A program made the translations under genes and the position numbers. 64,000 nt of DNA. Origin: a virus. Under the pieces are notes generated by a model, which was not told where the DNA came from, searched no databases, and worked only from the letters and a program-made list of their open reading frames with translations. Where the stretch lies: the IMG/VR virus record IMGVR_UViG_3300025898_000005, positions 1 to 64,000 of that record; one strand, given 5' to 3'. Position 1 is the first letter of the stretch. Each line of letters begins with the position of its first letter. Positions 34,001 through 42,378 of this stretch are shown in pieces.

Positions 34001-34772
34001 CTTGGCGGGAGTGGGAACGATTACATCGGGAACCTGGCAGGGCGGCATTGTCGGGCCGATATTTGGGGGTACCGGGGTGAACAATGGGATCAGCACCATC
34101 ACCCTGGCCGGGCCGCTGGTAACTACCGGGGCCTTTACCACGACATTGACCGCTACCGGAACCACGGCCGTGACGCTGCCGACATCCGGTACTTTATACG
34201 GTACGCAGGCGGGATCCATTACTTCGGCCCAGTTACTGGCATCTTTGACAGATGAAACAGGAACGGGTACGGCGGTCTTTTCTGCATCTCCGGCTTTGAC
34301 GGGAACACCGACCGCCCCCACGGCAGCGCCAGGGACCAATACTACCCAGATTGCCACCATGGCCGCCATTCAGGCTGCAACGGGGGCTGCCATCCCTTCC
34401 GGTGGATTAGCTGCGGGAACCTATACACCTACTCTTATTTCCACTTCTCTTGGTGGCATAGTTACGCCTGGTGTTTTCAAATATCAAAGAGTGGGGAATG
34501 TTGTCCATTACAGCGGGCCCGTTTCAATATCCGCTGAACCTGCCACAAATACGCAATACACGGTGGATATCTCCTTACCGATAAGTTCTACTTATTCCGC
34601 AGCAACGGATTTGAACGGGGTATGCGTAACCACCGGATCCGGAGATGCCCCCGGTTGGGCCACTGCTTTAAACAATTCTGGAACCATTGTTTCCAGAAGT
34701 CGGATGTGGTCTACCATCAACGCGGGTAATGGGGTGACCATCATAATTGAAGGAACTTATATCGTACAATAA
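31086..34772 (+). CDS. Giant fibre-like protein with signal peptide
   Basis: A protein of 1228 aa from ATG 31086; ATG 31080 is also possible. MRKVLFLLSLLYAGYAQAQ is a clear Sec signal peptide. The mature part is Gly/Ser/Thr-rich and repetitive, like tail fibres. Two related modules contain YRRSFQGMDTTGLGKNQGW and YTRSFQGMDTTNLGKNQGW near residues 645 and 785. A stretch of TLGTIGAGVWQG-type repeats follows. The C-terminal 130 residues look like a distinct binding domain. It could be a receptor-binding fibre or a phage-encoded surface protein. Confidence 0.65.
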   Translation: MRKVLFLLSLLYAGYAQAQIPQWINQPYIFLKWINVRDSMRCQIYFQGTNDTLATQAYARGHGGGGSGNPLPGYGIKITGGDTVSIDTANYRKMDSLYVVTDSTFIVKINGRVYAYKMRGNVFSFNGRTAAVVPQDNDYAAFYPKLDSTYNDPSFISHISFPKITSLPYTLAGYNITDAVRNAGGVRTWQQDVYANRPAFGNLGAFFYATDSNAIYFDTGAGWTKVTTATSGGGTDSAVLAGNLLIKTVSGTAITLKVDTNGLKSFIGTLTGITQLFSKRGALISGTDTVGIDSSVVIAYTDTLSGGKIVTKTFLTNRGYLTSETDPVATAKTITLTQVANRGVIIAGTAGQTLGSGPAWTITADTAFLATNTYVNRQGFIKANQTITLSGQASGSGTTAITVALATNTVTYAQFQQVAASSLVGNPTGSLGNAQAIGIQAPLIFSSSVLKLDTTVVHSLGFNDGRYLTFDSIRVVGVGTGGVSIGYAQGSDTLNLARLISGSNITLTKNSDSSITIAAASGFSNPMTTSQDLIVGGTAGAAGRLGAGANGTFLGVQSGVVGYYTPPGAVSSVAPANGSLIISPTSGSVLASLNPAFTDSFTVIQKFAAGMNIGGTLTLLSTTSAGSALNTKLQVLVQDTSAGQGIVYRRSFQGMDTTGLGKNQGWIPYYDTTCHCWKTEAAPSGGGGSGNTNSNVGGGYRWAIPGTNNVKTATVGIGLSADSIVTNTLNFKADTSYLVTLASGQNITGNKNLGGTLTLSGTGGASSALNGKLKILMADTTAQNTVYTRSFQGMDTTNLGKNQGWTNYYDTTCKCWKVQAPPGFANPMTSAGDLIVGGSAGAPTRAAGNNTTTPQVLWGTGTGSAATAPVWHTLVKGDIGLGNVENTALSTWAGSSSLTTLGTIGAGVWQGSPVTGQFGGTGINNSGKTITLGGSFATSGAFPLTFTLSGSTNVTLPVSGTLVNSSVTTLSSLAGVGTITSGTWQGGIVGPIFGGTGVNNGISTITLAGPLVTTGAFTTTLTATGTTAVTLPTSGTLYGTQAGSITSAQLLASLTDETGTGTAVFSASPALTGTPTAPTAAPGTNTTQIATMAAIQAATGAAIPSGGLAAGTYTPTLISTSLGGIVTPGVFKYQRVGNVVHYSGPVSISAEPATNTQYTVDISLPISSTYSAATDLNGVCVTTGSGDAPGWATALNNSGTIVSRSRMWSTINAGNGVTIIIEGTYIVQ

Positions 34773-34778
34773 TAAATT

Positions 34779-35798
34779 ATGAAAAAACTGCTATTTATCC
34801 TGCTATTCCCGATTCTCACCCAGGCCCAGACCAACCAGGGTGCATTCATGTATAACTATGGCGCTGCGGTGCCGGTGATCTTCGAAAGTGGTTCGCTGGC
34901 CCCGTTCACCACCGTATCGCCAGCGGCATCCACTCCGGCAAAAACATTCACCTTTACCGCCAGCAGTTTGACCGGTTCGGTGACCGCTACGGCCGATGCC
35001 CCGATGCAGGTCGCCCCGGATGGGTCAACCTTTGCCACCACGGCCGTTTTCGGTCAAACCCTGGGTATATCTTCAGGAACCGTTTCCGTACGAATAGCAG
35101 CTAGTACAGCGGTAGGTAGTTATTCGGGTAAAATCCGGCTTACTTCTCCCGGCGCTGCCTTCGTGGATGTTCCCTTCACCGCGACCGTCACATCCGGAGC
35201 CACCTTAACCGTGGTAAAGTTCAATATCTGGGATGCCAGTCAAACAAATGGGAAAGTATTGCAGTCTGGGTTTAATAACTGGAATCCATCGGATCTTCTT
35301 TTTGGCCAGACCACCACTTCCGGCGCCATGACAGATACGACCGGTGCCAGCACGGCCGTGACTATGACCTTATCGGCGGGACCTGAAGCGGATGTACAGG
35401 GATTTTATACCAACAATGGTGAACCGTATGCTGCTGCCACCACGGCACCCTATCCAGATACTTTGTTTGAAATTCCTTACCTCTTCACGACCGGCGGGGA
35501 ATCCTCCGGAACGGATTCCATTATTTTCAATGTTCCTGGCATCACACCTTCATCGGGGGGGTTTAATATTGAACTAATCAGCAGCCGGTCGACAGGGACC
35601 AGCAGACCGCAAACTTTCACTTGTAATGGCACGACGATTCCACTGGATGCCCAAAATAACCTGAATAATCTTACCGGCGGGCGGGTGCCCCTTCACTGGG
35701 ATAATGTTCCTGCAGTAGGGGGGCGGATTGTGGTGGTCATGAAATATACAGCCACTTTTGTCTATGCCAATGGCGGTAAAATATCGTGGATACCTTAA
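34779..35798 (+). CDS. Secreted Ig-like/beta-sandwich protein
   Basis: A 339-aa protein; MKKLLFILLFPILTQAQ is a Sec signal peptide. Residues about 35-135 match the Bacteroidota extracellular repeat type FTTVSPAASTPAKTFTFTAS ... SYSGKIRLTSPGAAFVDV, a short Ig-like domain found in many secreted proteins. The C-terminal 200 residues form a second beta-rich domain that is unlike typical phage fibres. It is probably acquired from, or shared with, host surface proteins. Role: exported adhesin-like protein or virion appendage. Confidence 0.6.
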   Translation: MKKLLFILLFPILTQAQTNQGAFMYNYGAAVPVIFESGSLAPFTTVSPAASTPAKTFTFTASSLTGSVTATADAPMQVAPDGSTFATTAVFGQTLGISSGTVSVRIAASTAVGSYSGKIRLTSPGAAFVDVPFTATVTSGATLTVVKFNIWDASQTNGKVLQSGFNNWNPSDLLFGQTTTSGAMTDTTGASTAVTMTLSAGPEADVQGFYTNNGEPYAAATTAPYPDTLFEIPYLFTTGGESSGTDSIIFNVPGITPSSGGFNIELISSRSTGTSRPQTFTCNGTTIPLDAQNNLNNLTGGRVPLHWDNVPAVGGRIVVVMKYTATFVYANGGKISWIP

Positions 35799-35809
35799 AA
35801 CTTAACTAT

Positions 35810-36289
35810 ATGAGAATCATCACCTTTTTATTGATCCTTTTTTCTTCCATCTGCCGGGCCCAGGATGTAACCGGGGATGTAAATAAGTTGATCAATGGCC
35901 AAATAAATACATTCAGTATGGGACTGGATAGTATTATTGTTCACACACAACTTACTTCAGGGACTACCGCTGCCTTCGTGGATACCCTTCGACTGCCCAT
36001 CAATACTACCTGTTTATATTCCATTCACTTACAGGCGGAAAATATTAACACGCTGGAAACGGCCAGGGCTTACAAAGAGATAGAAATTAAAAACATCAAT
36101 GGGGTCTATTCCTTTCCGGGATCCACCGATGTGGTCGCCTATCCCGGTCAATCGGCCACGACCAGCATTTCGAAAGCAACCTGGTCCATCCTATCCAGCG
36201 GTGGGATTTATGTCATCCGGGTGGCAGGAGTGGCTGGCGTAAATATGAAATGGACCATTACCCGAACGCAAATAATAACTGCATTATGA
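35810..36289 (+). CDS. Secreted small beta-rich protein
   Basis: A 159-aa protein. ATG 35810 gives the signal peptide MRIITFLLILFSSICRAQ; the earlier ATG 35786 lies in the preceding gene. The mature part is a strand-rich domain (CLYSIHLQAENINTLE, YVIRVAGVAGVNMKW), resembling a fibre head or jelly roll. Its stop overlaps the next start (ATGA), so it is co-translated with the large esterase-like protein. Confidence 0.55.
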   Translation: MRIITFLLILFSSICRAQDVTGDVNKLINGQINTFSMGLDSIIVHTQLTSGTTAAFVDTLRLPINTTCLYSIHLQAENINTLETARAYKEIEIKNINGVYSFPGSTDVVAYPGQSATTSISKATWSILSSGGIYVIRVAGVAGVNMKWTITRTQIITAL

Positions 36290-39200
36290 AGAAACTTATT
36301 TATTTCACAATTTTGGTATTCTTAGGACTTATCGGTAAGTCCCAGACGGCTGGGACCATCATCAATGTGCCTTATACCACGGCTTCTACGCCGACCTTCC
36401 AGGCATACCTGTATCTTCCCAATGACTACGGGACCACCGGTTCCCAGCGGTATCCGCTTTTCATATTCCTGCATGGCTCCGGGGAATCCTGCCCACCAGT
36501 GTCGAACATATACAATTCCACTACCGCCGGGGGACCGCTCTATTTTATCGAACATGGCCTGTGGCCAACTGGCGGATTTATGAATTACCGGACCGGAGCT
36601 ACTGAAAAATATATTGTTCTGGGTCCACAATCCGCCTGTAATTCCTGGTCTACTTCCGGAGATCAACTAGCGAACATCAAAACGTACATGGTGCAGAATT
36701 ACCGGGTGGATAGCAATCGGATCATCGTTTCCGGTCTTTCTTCCGGTGGTGGTGGAACGGTAGAAAATACGGCCAATCTTAGCGGGAATGAAACGACCCA
36801 GACCTTCCCTTCCCGTTATAAGAATGCCGCCGTGATCCCCATGAGCCCCGCCACGAACAATCCCCTGCAGGCTTGGGGGGCGCAATTCGTTACGGATTCC
36901 GTTCCCTCCTGGTTCTTCGGGGATCAAAACAATGACACCTATGGGGAATATGCCTGGAACTTCGCCCGGCGCCTACCCACCCCCAACGCGACCACCAACG
37001 GCTTCATCAATGCCATAAAATTCGGATATGCCTATTTTACCGGCAACCCGGGGACAAATGGCGTTTCCACTTTTAACACCGGCCATGGACCTTGGAATAC
37101 TTACTACAATCCTACCTTCCGGGTATCCTTTACTGATTCCACCATAAAGCCGGCGGTGACTGGGACCTTCAGCATTTATGAATGGGGGCTGATGCATGTG
37201 CGCAATTCGGTCGCCGTGACCACGCCAACGGCCAACGCTGGCAGCAATCAGTCCATCACCCAGCCGACCAGCACGGTGACGCTAACAGGATCAGGAACGG
37301 CCGGCACTGGCCATAATATCCCGACTTCAGGCGGATATGCCTGGACCCAGGTATCTGGGCCCACTTCAACGATCACTACGCCTACGTTATCTAGCACCAC
37401 CGTGACCGGCATGACAACGGCCGGGGCCTATGTCTACCAGTTGAAAGTCACCAATGAGATAGGGGCCTTCGCTACCAGTCAGGTGACAATAACGGTGATC
37501 AGCAATGCCCCGCATGCGAATGCTGGACCTGATCAAACGATCACCCTGCCCATCAGTTCCGTCACGCTTGACGGTACAGGATCTTCTGGCGGGATTACTT
37601 CCTACGCCTGGTCCCAATTGACCGGACCCAATACCGGAAATATCAATTCCGCAACGGCCGCCACCACATCGGTGACTGCCCTGATCGCCGGGGTCTATAC
37701 CTTTCAATTATCGCTGAATTCCGGGGCCAGCAAGGATACGGTGCAGATCACCGTGCAGCCGGTTCAGCCGTGCGGTCCTCACAACAAGATCATTCTGCAT
37801 CCTTTTTCGGACAGCACTTATTTTATCAATAACGCCGTTTCCCATACCTTCCAGGCTGGTGACACGATTGTCTTTACCCATACAGATGTATGGAAAAGTG
37901 CCGTCTTCCAGAATATGAACGGCGCCCCGGGTTGCCCTATCGTGCTGCAAAACGATTCCGGTCCCATTCCTTTTACAAGTCCTCCGAATGGTCACCGGTC
38001 CGGTAATGATTACAGTGGAATGAAATTCGCGTCCTGTTCTCATATTCACCTGCAGGGGAATGCGGATCCTACCACCAAATATGGTTTCTTCTTCCAGTAT
38101 GATCCGGTCTTCGTTTATCAGACCACGCCGGCGCTGATCATCGATGACAAGTCTACCAACGTGGAAGTTAACAATGTATCTTTCCGGAATGTGGATATTG
38201 CGATCGTCGCGGAAGTAACGGAGAATTGTGACACGACCTTCAACTGGCCCAATTGGTTCATGGATAGTATCATCATCCATGATATAAAGGTTCGACGGAC
38301 CTGGAATGAAGGGTTTTACCTGGGAAATACGAGTCCCGACAATGCCCTTTATGATCACCGGCCAACCGTTTGTGGGGTAGATACTTTTTATTATAAACCT
38401 GCCAAAAATGGATATACACAGGTTTATAACATTGATATGGATAGTACCGGCCGGAGTGGTATACAGTTGGCCAATGCGATCGTCAACCCAGCCGGGGCCC
38501 GGTCGGAAATCTTCAATTGTACGGTCAAACATGCTGGATTGAATGGCGATGATGCACAAGGGTGCGGTATCGATCCGGGACTTTATACCGTGGTCCGGAT
38601 TCATGACAATGTGATCACCAATACATATACTTTTGGCGTTGGCAGTTTGGGAGCCAATGGGACCAGTACACCGCTGGAAATCTATAATAACCGGATAGAC
38701 AGTGCCGGATTTTTGAGAACGTTCAATAATGCCACCACGGATTCCGTTCGTTATAATCCTGAAACGGCGCCTACCTTCCGGGATAGCCTGACCTATCCTT
38801 ATCCCATTTTTGTGACCACCAGACCGATGTCCTTTACTACCGACAGCCTGCCAGGTACGGCCATCCATGGGCTGGATAGTCTCAATTTCATCATCAAAAA
38901 TAATACCTTGGGTCTTTTTAAGGCGGCGACACGGCCGGACAGTAATGTCGTTGGTAACTCTACGGCTGCCATCCAGATTGAACAGGACAGCCGAAATACC
39001 ACCATTCAAAAAAATGGGAATGTGATCTGCGGGAATACATTCTTCAATGATCAGCCGGCCACAGTCTTCACCGACAATCGGCAGGGAGTGATCAATTATT
39101 CAACGAACTGCGGGAATGCTATTAAAAGACTGATAGCCAGTATTGGGGATGCCGTAGATGCCCCCGCAATTGTGGCCGATACGCTGATCCTGCCGTTGGA

Positions 39201-39525
39201 TTCCACTTTTATCGAAGGTTATGCCCTGGCCGATTCTTTGAATAATATTACAAATCTCACCATCACCCAAATAGGGGGGCCATCTTGTACCATTACGCAG
39301 CGCCTGAGAATACCAACCAGCGGGATAGGGCAATCCCTTATTATTGATTGGGATATTAAAAAAATGTTGACCCCGGGAATCTATTCCTTTTCCATAATAG
39401 GATTTTCCGATGCAGGAACCACTGCCAGTACTTCCGTATCGATCACCATCCTGGGGGCCTTACCCAATCCAAAAAATTACATGCCAGTTCATAAGTATAG
39501 TAAAAAACGTATATTGGGGCACTAA
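36286..39525 (+). CDS. Secreted esterase-PKD-beta-helix protein
   Basis: A 1079-aa protein. A signal peptide (MKKLIYFTILVFLGLIGKSQ) is followed by an alpha/beta-hydrolase domain (about 25-315): FIFLHGSGESC gives the oxyanion region, Ser152 in GLSSG is the likely nucleophile, with Asp213 and His267 as candidate partners. Two PKD/Ig-like modules follow (about 317-402 and 409-490; opening ANAGSNQSI and ANAGPDQTI). Next is a right-handed beta-helix (about 500-985) with many N-rich turns. The C-terminal part is beta-rich. It could be a spike that removes acyl groups and binds or cuts glycans, or a secreted enzyme made by infected cells. Confidence 0.7.
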   Translation: MKKLIYFTILVFLGLIGKSQTAGTIINVPYTTASTPTFQAYLYLPNDYGTTGSQRYPLFIFLHGSGESCPPVSNIYNSTTAGGPLYFIEHGLWPTGGFMNYRTGATEKYIVLGPQSACNSWSTSGDQLANIKTYMVQNYRVDSNRIIVSGLSSGGGGTVENTANLSGNETTQTFPSRYKNAAVIPMSPATNNPLQAWGAQFVTDSVPSWFFGDQNNDTYGEYAWNFARRLPTPNATTNGFINAIKFGYAYFTGNPGTNGVSTFNTGHGPWNTYYNPTFRVSFTDSTIKPAVTGTFSIYEWGLMHVRNSVAVTTPTANAGSNQSITQPTSTVTLTGSGTAGTGHNIPTSGGYAWTQVSGPTSTITTPTLSSTTVTGMTTAGAYVYQLKVTNEIGAFATSQVTITVISNAPHANAGPDQTITLPISSVTLDGTGSSGGITSYAWSQLTGPNTGNINSATAATTSVTALIAGVYTFQLSLNSGASKDTVQITVQPVQPCGPHNKIILHPFSDSTYFINNAVSHTFQAGDTIVFTHTDVWKSAVFQNMNGAPGCPIVLQNDSGPIPFTSPPNGHRSGNDYSGMKFASCSHIHLQGNADPTTKYGFFFQYDPVFVYQTTPALIIDDKSTNVEVNNVSFRNVDIAIVAEVTENCDTTFNWPNWFMDSIIIHDIKVRRTWNEGFYLGNTSPDNALYDHRPTVCGVDTFYYKPAKNGYTQVYNIDMDSTGRSGIQLANAIVNPAGARSEIFNCTVKHAGLNGDDAQGCGIDPGLYTVVRIHDNVITNTYTFGVGSLGANGTSTPLEIYNNRIDSAGFLRTFNNATTDSVRYNPETAPTFRDSLTYPYPIFVTTRPMSFTTDSLPGTAIHGLDSLNFIIKNNTLGLFKAATRPDSNVVGNSTAAIQIEQDSRNTTIQKNGNVICGNTFFNDQPATVFTDNRQGVINYSTNCGNAIKRLIASIGDAVDAPAIVADTLILPLDSTFIEGYALADSLNNITNLTITQIGGPSCTITQRLRIPTSGIGQSLIIDWDIKKMLTPGIYSFSIIGFSDAGTTASTSVSITILGALPNPKNYMPVHKYSKKRILGH

Positions 39526-39534
39526 AATTTTTAT

Positions 39535-39852
39535 ATGAAAAAATTACTGCTATTACTTAGTTTCTTATCAATCTGCCTGCTGACATTCAGCCAGGATCAC
39601 CAGGTCAACCCATTGAAAAAGGATACGGTGAAGGGAAAGATTCCGGCTGGTAAAAAGGTGATCGCCGCCAAAAAGGATACGATTCCGCCCCTATCCATTA
39701 TCCCCCGGGAAAAGGCCTACGTGCTGATGTTGTCTGAAAATGAGATCCAGCGCCTTTATTCCATTGTACGCACTTCCGGCAAACTTACCGGCACGGAAAT
39801 AGAGGATTATCTCATATTGCTGGATCAGCGAAAAAAAGAGATAAAACAATAA
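39535..39852 (+). CDS. Small secreted protein, possible spanin-like
   Basis: A 105-aa protein with signal peptide MKKLLLLLSFLSICLLTFSQ and a Lys-rich mature part ending in a charged helix (EIEDYLILLDQRKKEIKQ). It lies at the start of the lysis region, before a one-TM protein, so a spanin-type role is possible. No lipobox Cys is present. Not a recognised family. Confidence 0.5.
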   Translation: MKKLLLLLSFLSICLLTFSQDHQVNPLKKDTVKGKIPAGKKVIAAKKDTIPPLSIIPREKAYVLMLSENEIQRLYSIVRTSGKLTGTEIEDYLILLDQRKKEIKQ

Positions 39853-39856
39853 ATTT

Positions 39857-40048
39857 ATGCCTGACATGACAACCCCGACAAATCATATTGATGCCCCTGG
39901 ATTAGCAATGATATTCTTCGGGCAGGGCTTTAATACGCTTGCTATGATAACCCGCACCGATGTAACCTATTTTCTTGGCCTCTTTTCGACATTATTGGCA
40001 ATTGCCTATTATACCCTGAAGATGTACAAAGAATGGAAAAGCAAATAA
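39857..40048 (+). CDS. Small membrane protein, holin candidate
   Basis: A 63-aa protein with one clear transmembrane segment (VTYFLGLFSTLLAIAYYTL) and a basic C-terminus KMYKEWKSK. Small size, charge and place near the endolysin candidate suit a holin. The sequence is A/T-richer than its neighbours. Confidence 0.5.
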   Translation: MPDMTTPTNHIDAPGLAMIFFGQGFNTLAMITRTDVTYFLGLFSTLLAIAYYTLKMYKEWKSK

Positions 40049-40074
40049 TCTTCAACCTTTTAAAAGTTAAGTAT

Positions 40075-40482
40075 ATGAAATCAACCAAGTTATCGCTCAT
40101 TTTTGCTTTGGCCATCGGGGTGTCCTTCGTGGCCATTGGACAGAACCTGAAGGACAGTGCGGGCAGTCCGCCGATCAAAGATTCCACCCAGTACGTGGCT
40201 GACAGCGTTCAGATCGCCACCCAGATGCAGCCTACCATTGTCGGTTTGCCTGTATCGCGGCCAGTTCAATCAATCTTTATCGCGGTCATTACCGCCCTGG
40301 CTACGGTCCTGGGCGCTGTTCAGTATGTCTTGAAAAAGATACCTACCCCGGTCAGTGTAAAAATTGAAGGGGTTGTGGGGAAAATATTGGATGTGGCGAC
40401 CTTCTTCCAGCCGGATAGAAGTACCAATGGCGGCGTTCATGCGGATAAACCGGATCCACTAAGTGCGCCGAAGAAGCCCTGA
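40075..40482 (+). CDS. Exported membrane protein, lysis region
   Basis: A 135-aa protein from ATG 40075. The N-terminal segment MKSTKLSLIFALAIGVSFVA is a signal peptide or signal anchor (then IGQ). A second hydrophobic segment (SIFIAVITALATVLGAVQYV) precedes a basic tail. This two-segment layout suits a holin or an inner-membrane spanin. Family not recognised. Confidence 0.5.
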   Translation: MKSTKLSLIFALAIGVSFVAIGQNLKDSAGSPPIKDSTQYVADSVQIATQMQPTIVGLPVSRPVQSIFIAVITALATVLGAVQYVLKKIPTPVSVKIEGVVGKILDVATFFQPDRSTNGGVHADKPDPLSAPKKP

Positions 40483-40567
40483 TATTATTCTGATCAAAGC
40501 ATACGTGGGGGCCGTGATCATTCTCATGGCCCTCTTTAAAATAGTCTCTTTATTTTTTAAACATTAA
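40463..40567 (+). CDS. Membrane micro-protein, 34 aa
   Basis: GTG 40463, overlapping the previous gene, opens a 34-codon frame. It encodes a basic head (RRRSPD) and one hydrophobic segment (VGAVIILMALFKIVSLFF). It is one of several tiny membrane ORFs in this window and is a possible holin accessory. GTG start and size keep confidence low. Confidence 0.35.
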   Translation: MRRRSPDIILIKAYVGAVIILMALFKIVSLFFKH

Positions 40568-40578
40568 AAACTGTTATT

Positions 40579-41094
40579 ATGAGCATTTTCACAAAGATTT
40601 GGGGGGATGTCAAATGGCTGGGGAAAACCATTGGCCACCTGTTCGCTGCTGATATATTGCCCTTTGCAATTGAGGCCACCCAGAAAATCAACGAAGCCGT
40701 TAAGTCGGGGGAAGCCCAGCAGCTTGTCGATGTATTGAAAGGCCTTTATCCCGGTGCCGGTCAGATAGGGCAGGCTATTCTGGATGAAGCCCAGGTGCTG
40801 GGTCCAAAGGTGCTGTCCACCGAATTGGGACTGCAGGCCTTGGAAACCAGCAATACCCCCCAGGCGGATATCGCCTTCGCCCAATCTGTTATTGATGCCT
40901 ATGGATCGGCCGATCTGATCAAACAATCGAAGACGTGGAATTCATTGGCCACCCAGTTAACTATCCTATACGACCAGGGAAAGACCCAGGATAAAACCTG
41001 GATGGATTGGGCTGGAACCGTTGAACAAGGATTCAAAGCCATCCAGCAGGCGATCGCCGATCAGAAAGCAGCTGACGATGCCGCCACTGAATAA
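40579..41094 (+). CDS. Lysis-region protein, unknown
   Basis: A 171-aa helical protein (WGDVKWLGKTIGHLFAADILPFAIEATQKI; later KTWNSLATQLTILYDQGK). No signal peptide; one weakly hydrophobic region. It lies between small membrane genes and the endolysin candidate. Similar proteins of unknown role occur in Bacteroidota phage lysis regions. Its stop overlaps the next micro-ORF as TAATG. Confidence 0.5.
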   Translation: MSIFTKIWGDVKWLGKTIGHLFAADILPFAIEATQKINEAVKSGEAQQLVDVLKGLYPGAGQIGQAILDEAQVLGPKVLSTELGLQALETSNTPQADIAFAQSVIDAYGSADLIKQSKTWNSLATQLTILYDQGKTQDKTWMDWAGTVEQGFKAIQQAIADQKAADDAATE

Positions 41095-41192
41095 TGGCGC
41101 TGGCAAGATTCATAATCGAATTTATCCTGATCCTCTTGGCCATCCGGCAGGGGATCAGGATTTTTAACCGCTGGATGGATAAATTTTACTGA
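41094..41192 (+). CDS. Membrane micro-protein, 32 aa
   Basis: ATG 41094 overlaps the preceding stop (TAATG), and the 32-codon product is one hydrophobic helix (FIIEFILILLAI) with a basic end (RIFNRWMDKF). It lies directly before the endolysin candidate. Tight coupling on both sides favours a real gene. Confidence 0.5.
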   Translation: MALARFIIEFILILLAIRQGIRIFNRWMDKFY

Positions 41193-41193
41193 C

Positions 41194-41829
41194 ATGCAAA
41201 AACCAGTTTTAGACCGGGAACATGCCCTGCTGATCATGGGCGATCATTACGCAAAAGAAAAAGTGATCCTGCTGGGTATTCGCGGATTCTTTGATCCTGC
41301 CATGGGGAACAAACGGGGGGTTTATGACGATGCCGTCTTCCTGATCACGGATGAAGGCATCGAAGGGTTCAATTTCAATACTGATCCTTCCATTGACCGG
41401 CCAGGAATTGCTGTCCTGCAGGATGGCAAATATGACTATACCCAGGATCTTCATGGGGTCCATCACCTGAATCTTAAAGACATCAATGACAAGGTATTAT
41501 ATAATACTCTCATTGCTCACCACAAGGATCTGACACCCATCCCCGGTAAAATACTTCCCTACTTTGCTTTCCGGCAGGCAGGACCGGTCCTGTTAAAACG
41601 GGATGGGGATTCCGATGCCGCCCTGGATGGATGGCCATCAGCACCTGCCTGGATAGATATCCACAAGGGTGGGGTAAATACGACCTCTTCCGAAGGCTGT
41701 CAGACGGTTTTCCCGGATCAATGGGAAGATTTTCGGGACAAAGGTTATGCCGGCATGGACAAAAATTCCATGCACAAAATATCCTATGTCCTGCTGACGA
41801 AAACGGCAGATATGGACATTACATCGTAA
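41194..41829 (+). CDS. Endolysin candidate, L,D-transpeptidase-like
   Basis: A 211-aa protein. The C-terminal segment IDIHKGGVNTTSSEGCQT contains His157 and Cys169 in an arrangement like the YkuD catalytic motif (H..G ... S.GC). The N-terminal part has GIRGFFD and an acidic loop region. I recognise this pattern from phage proteins annotated as endolysins or YkuD-like peptidoglycan peptidases or transpeptidases. Position among small membrane genes supports lysis. No signal peptide, so a holin would be needed for release. Confidence 0.65.
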   Translation: MQKPVLDREHALLIMGDHYAKEKVILLGIRGFFDPAMGNKRGVYDDAVFLITDEGIEGFNFNTDPSIDRPGIAVLQDGKYDYTQDLHGVHHLNLKDINDKVLYNTLIAHHKDLTPIPGKILPYFAFRQAGPVLLKRDGDSDAALDGWPSAPAWIDIHKGGVNTTSSEGCQTVFPDQWEDFRDKGYAGMDKNSMHKISYVLLTKTADMDITS

Positions 41830-41989
41830 ATCCTTTTTTATGATCGTTATATTAAAAGAACTCATAATCGTTGTCCGGGATTTGGAAAATGAACTGCACG
41901 GAATCCGGCATAGAATATGGGAAAGATATAAGCATCACGCACACTTCAGTCAGTTCACCTTTTTAATTAACAATTTAAACTTTTCAGCA

Positions 41990-42346
41990 ATGAACAGTAC
42001 ATTAACGGTACCCTCCGGTACCCCGGTCGATGGCTTTAATGCCCCATTGGACGCAAAGAAGAATGTTTTGAAGGATTCGGCTTATAAACCGGGTTCCTGT
42101 AAGTACGGAGTAATCCCGGGACCCAGCGGCAACCCTCCCGGCTTCACGGTCGCACCGGGTGCCACCGAAGAAGATTTCACGGTCACGGAGAATACCGCCG
42201 GCGCTGCCAGTGACGGGATCATCACCTTTGATGCCCAGGATGCCGAAGGCAATCAATTGCCCCAAAGTCAGGGCACATTGATCTTTACCGCCGTTACGCC
42301 GGTAGCCGTTGAAAGTGAATTCAATTTCAATCAGACTTCTCACTAA
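41990..42346 (+). CDS. Small beta-rich protein, possible virion component
   Basis: A 118-aa protein; ATG 41990 has the usual A/T-rich leader. An in-frame ATG at 41840 would add a 50-aa helical extension, which cannot be excluded. The sequence is Gly/Pro/Thr-rich, with strands (GFTVAPGATEEDFTVTENTA, QGTLIFTAVTPVAV) of Ig-like type. It may be a head or tail decoration protein. A terminator follows. Confidence 0.55.
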   Translation: MNSTLTVPSGTPVDGFNAPLDAKKNVLKDSAYKPGSCKYGVIPGPSGNPPGFTVAPGATEEDFTVTENTAGAASDGIITFDAQDAEGNQLPQSQGTLIFTAVTPVAVESEFNFNQTSH

Positions 42347-42378
42347 CTTCTATTTTCTCATATAGCAGTTAATAAAGC

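Noticed and set aside
37708-39009. Minus-strand ORF of 433 codons
   Set aside because: It mirrors the beta-helix coding sequence, whose biased codons leave the opposite frame open. No motif is seen in the translated product.
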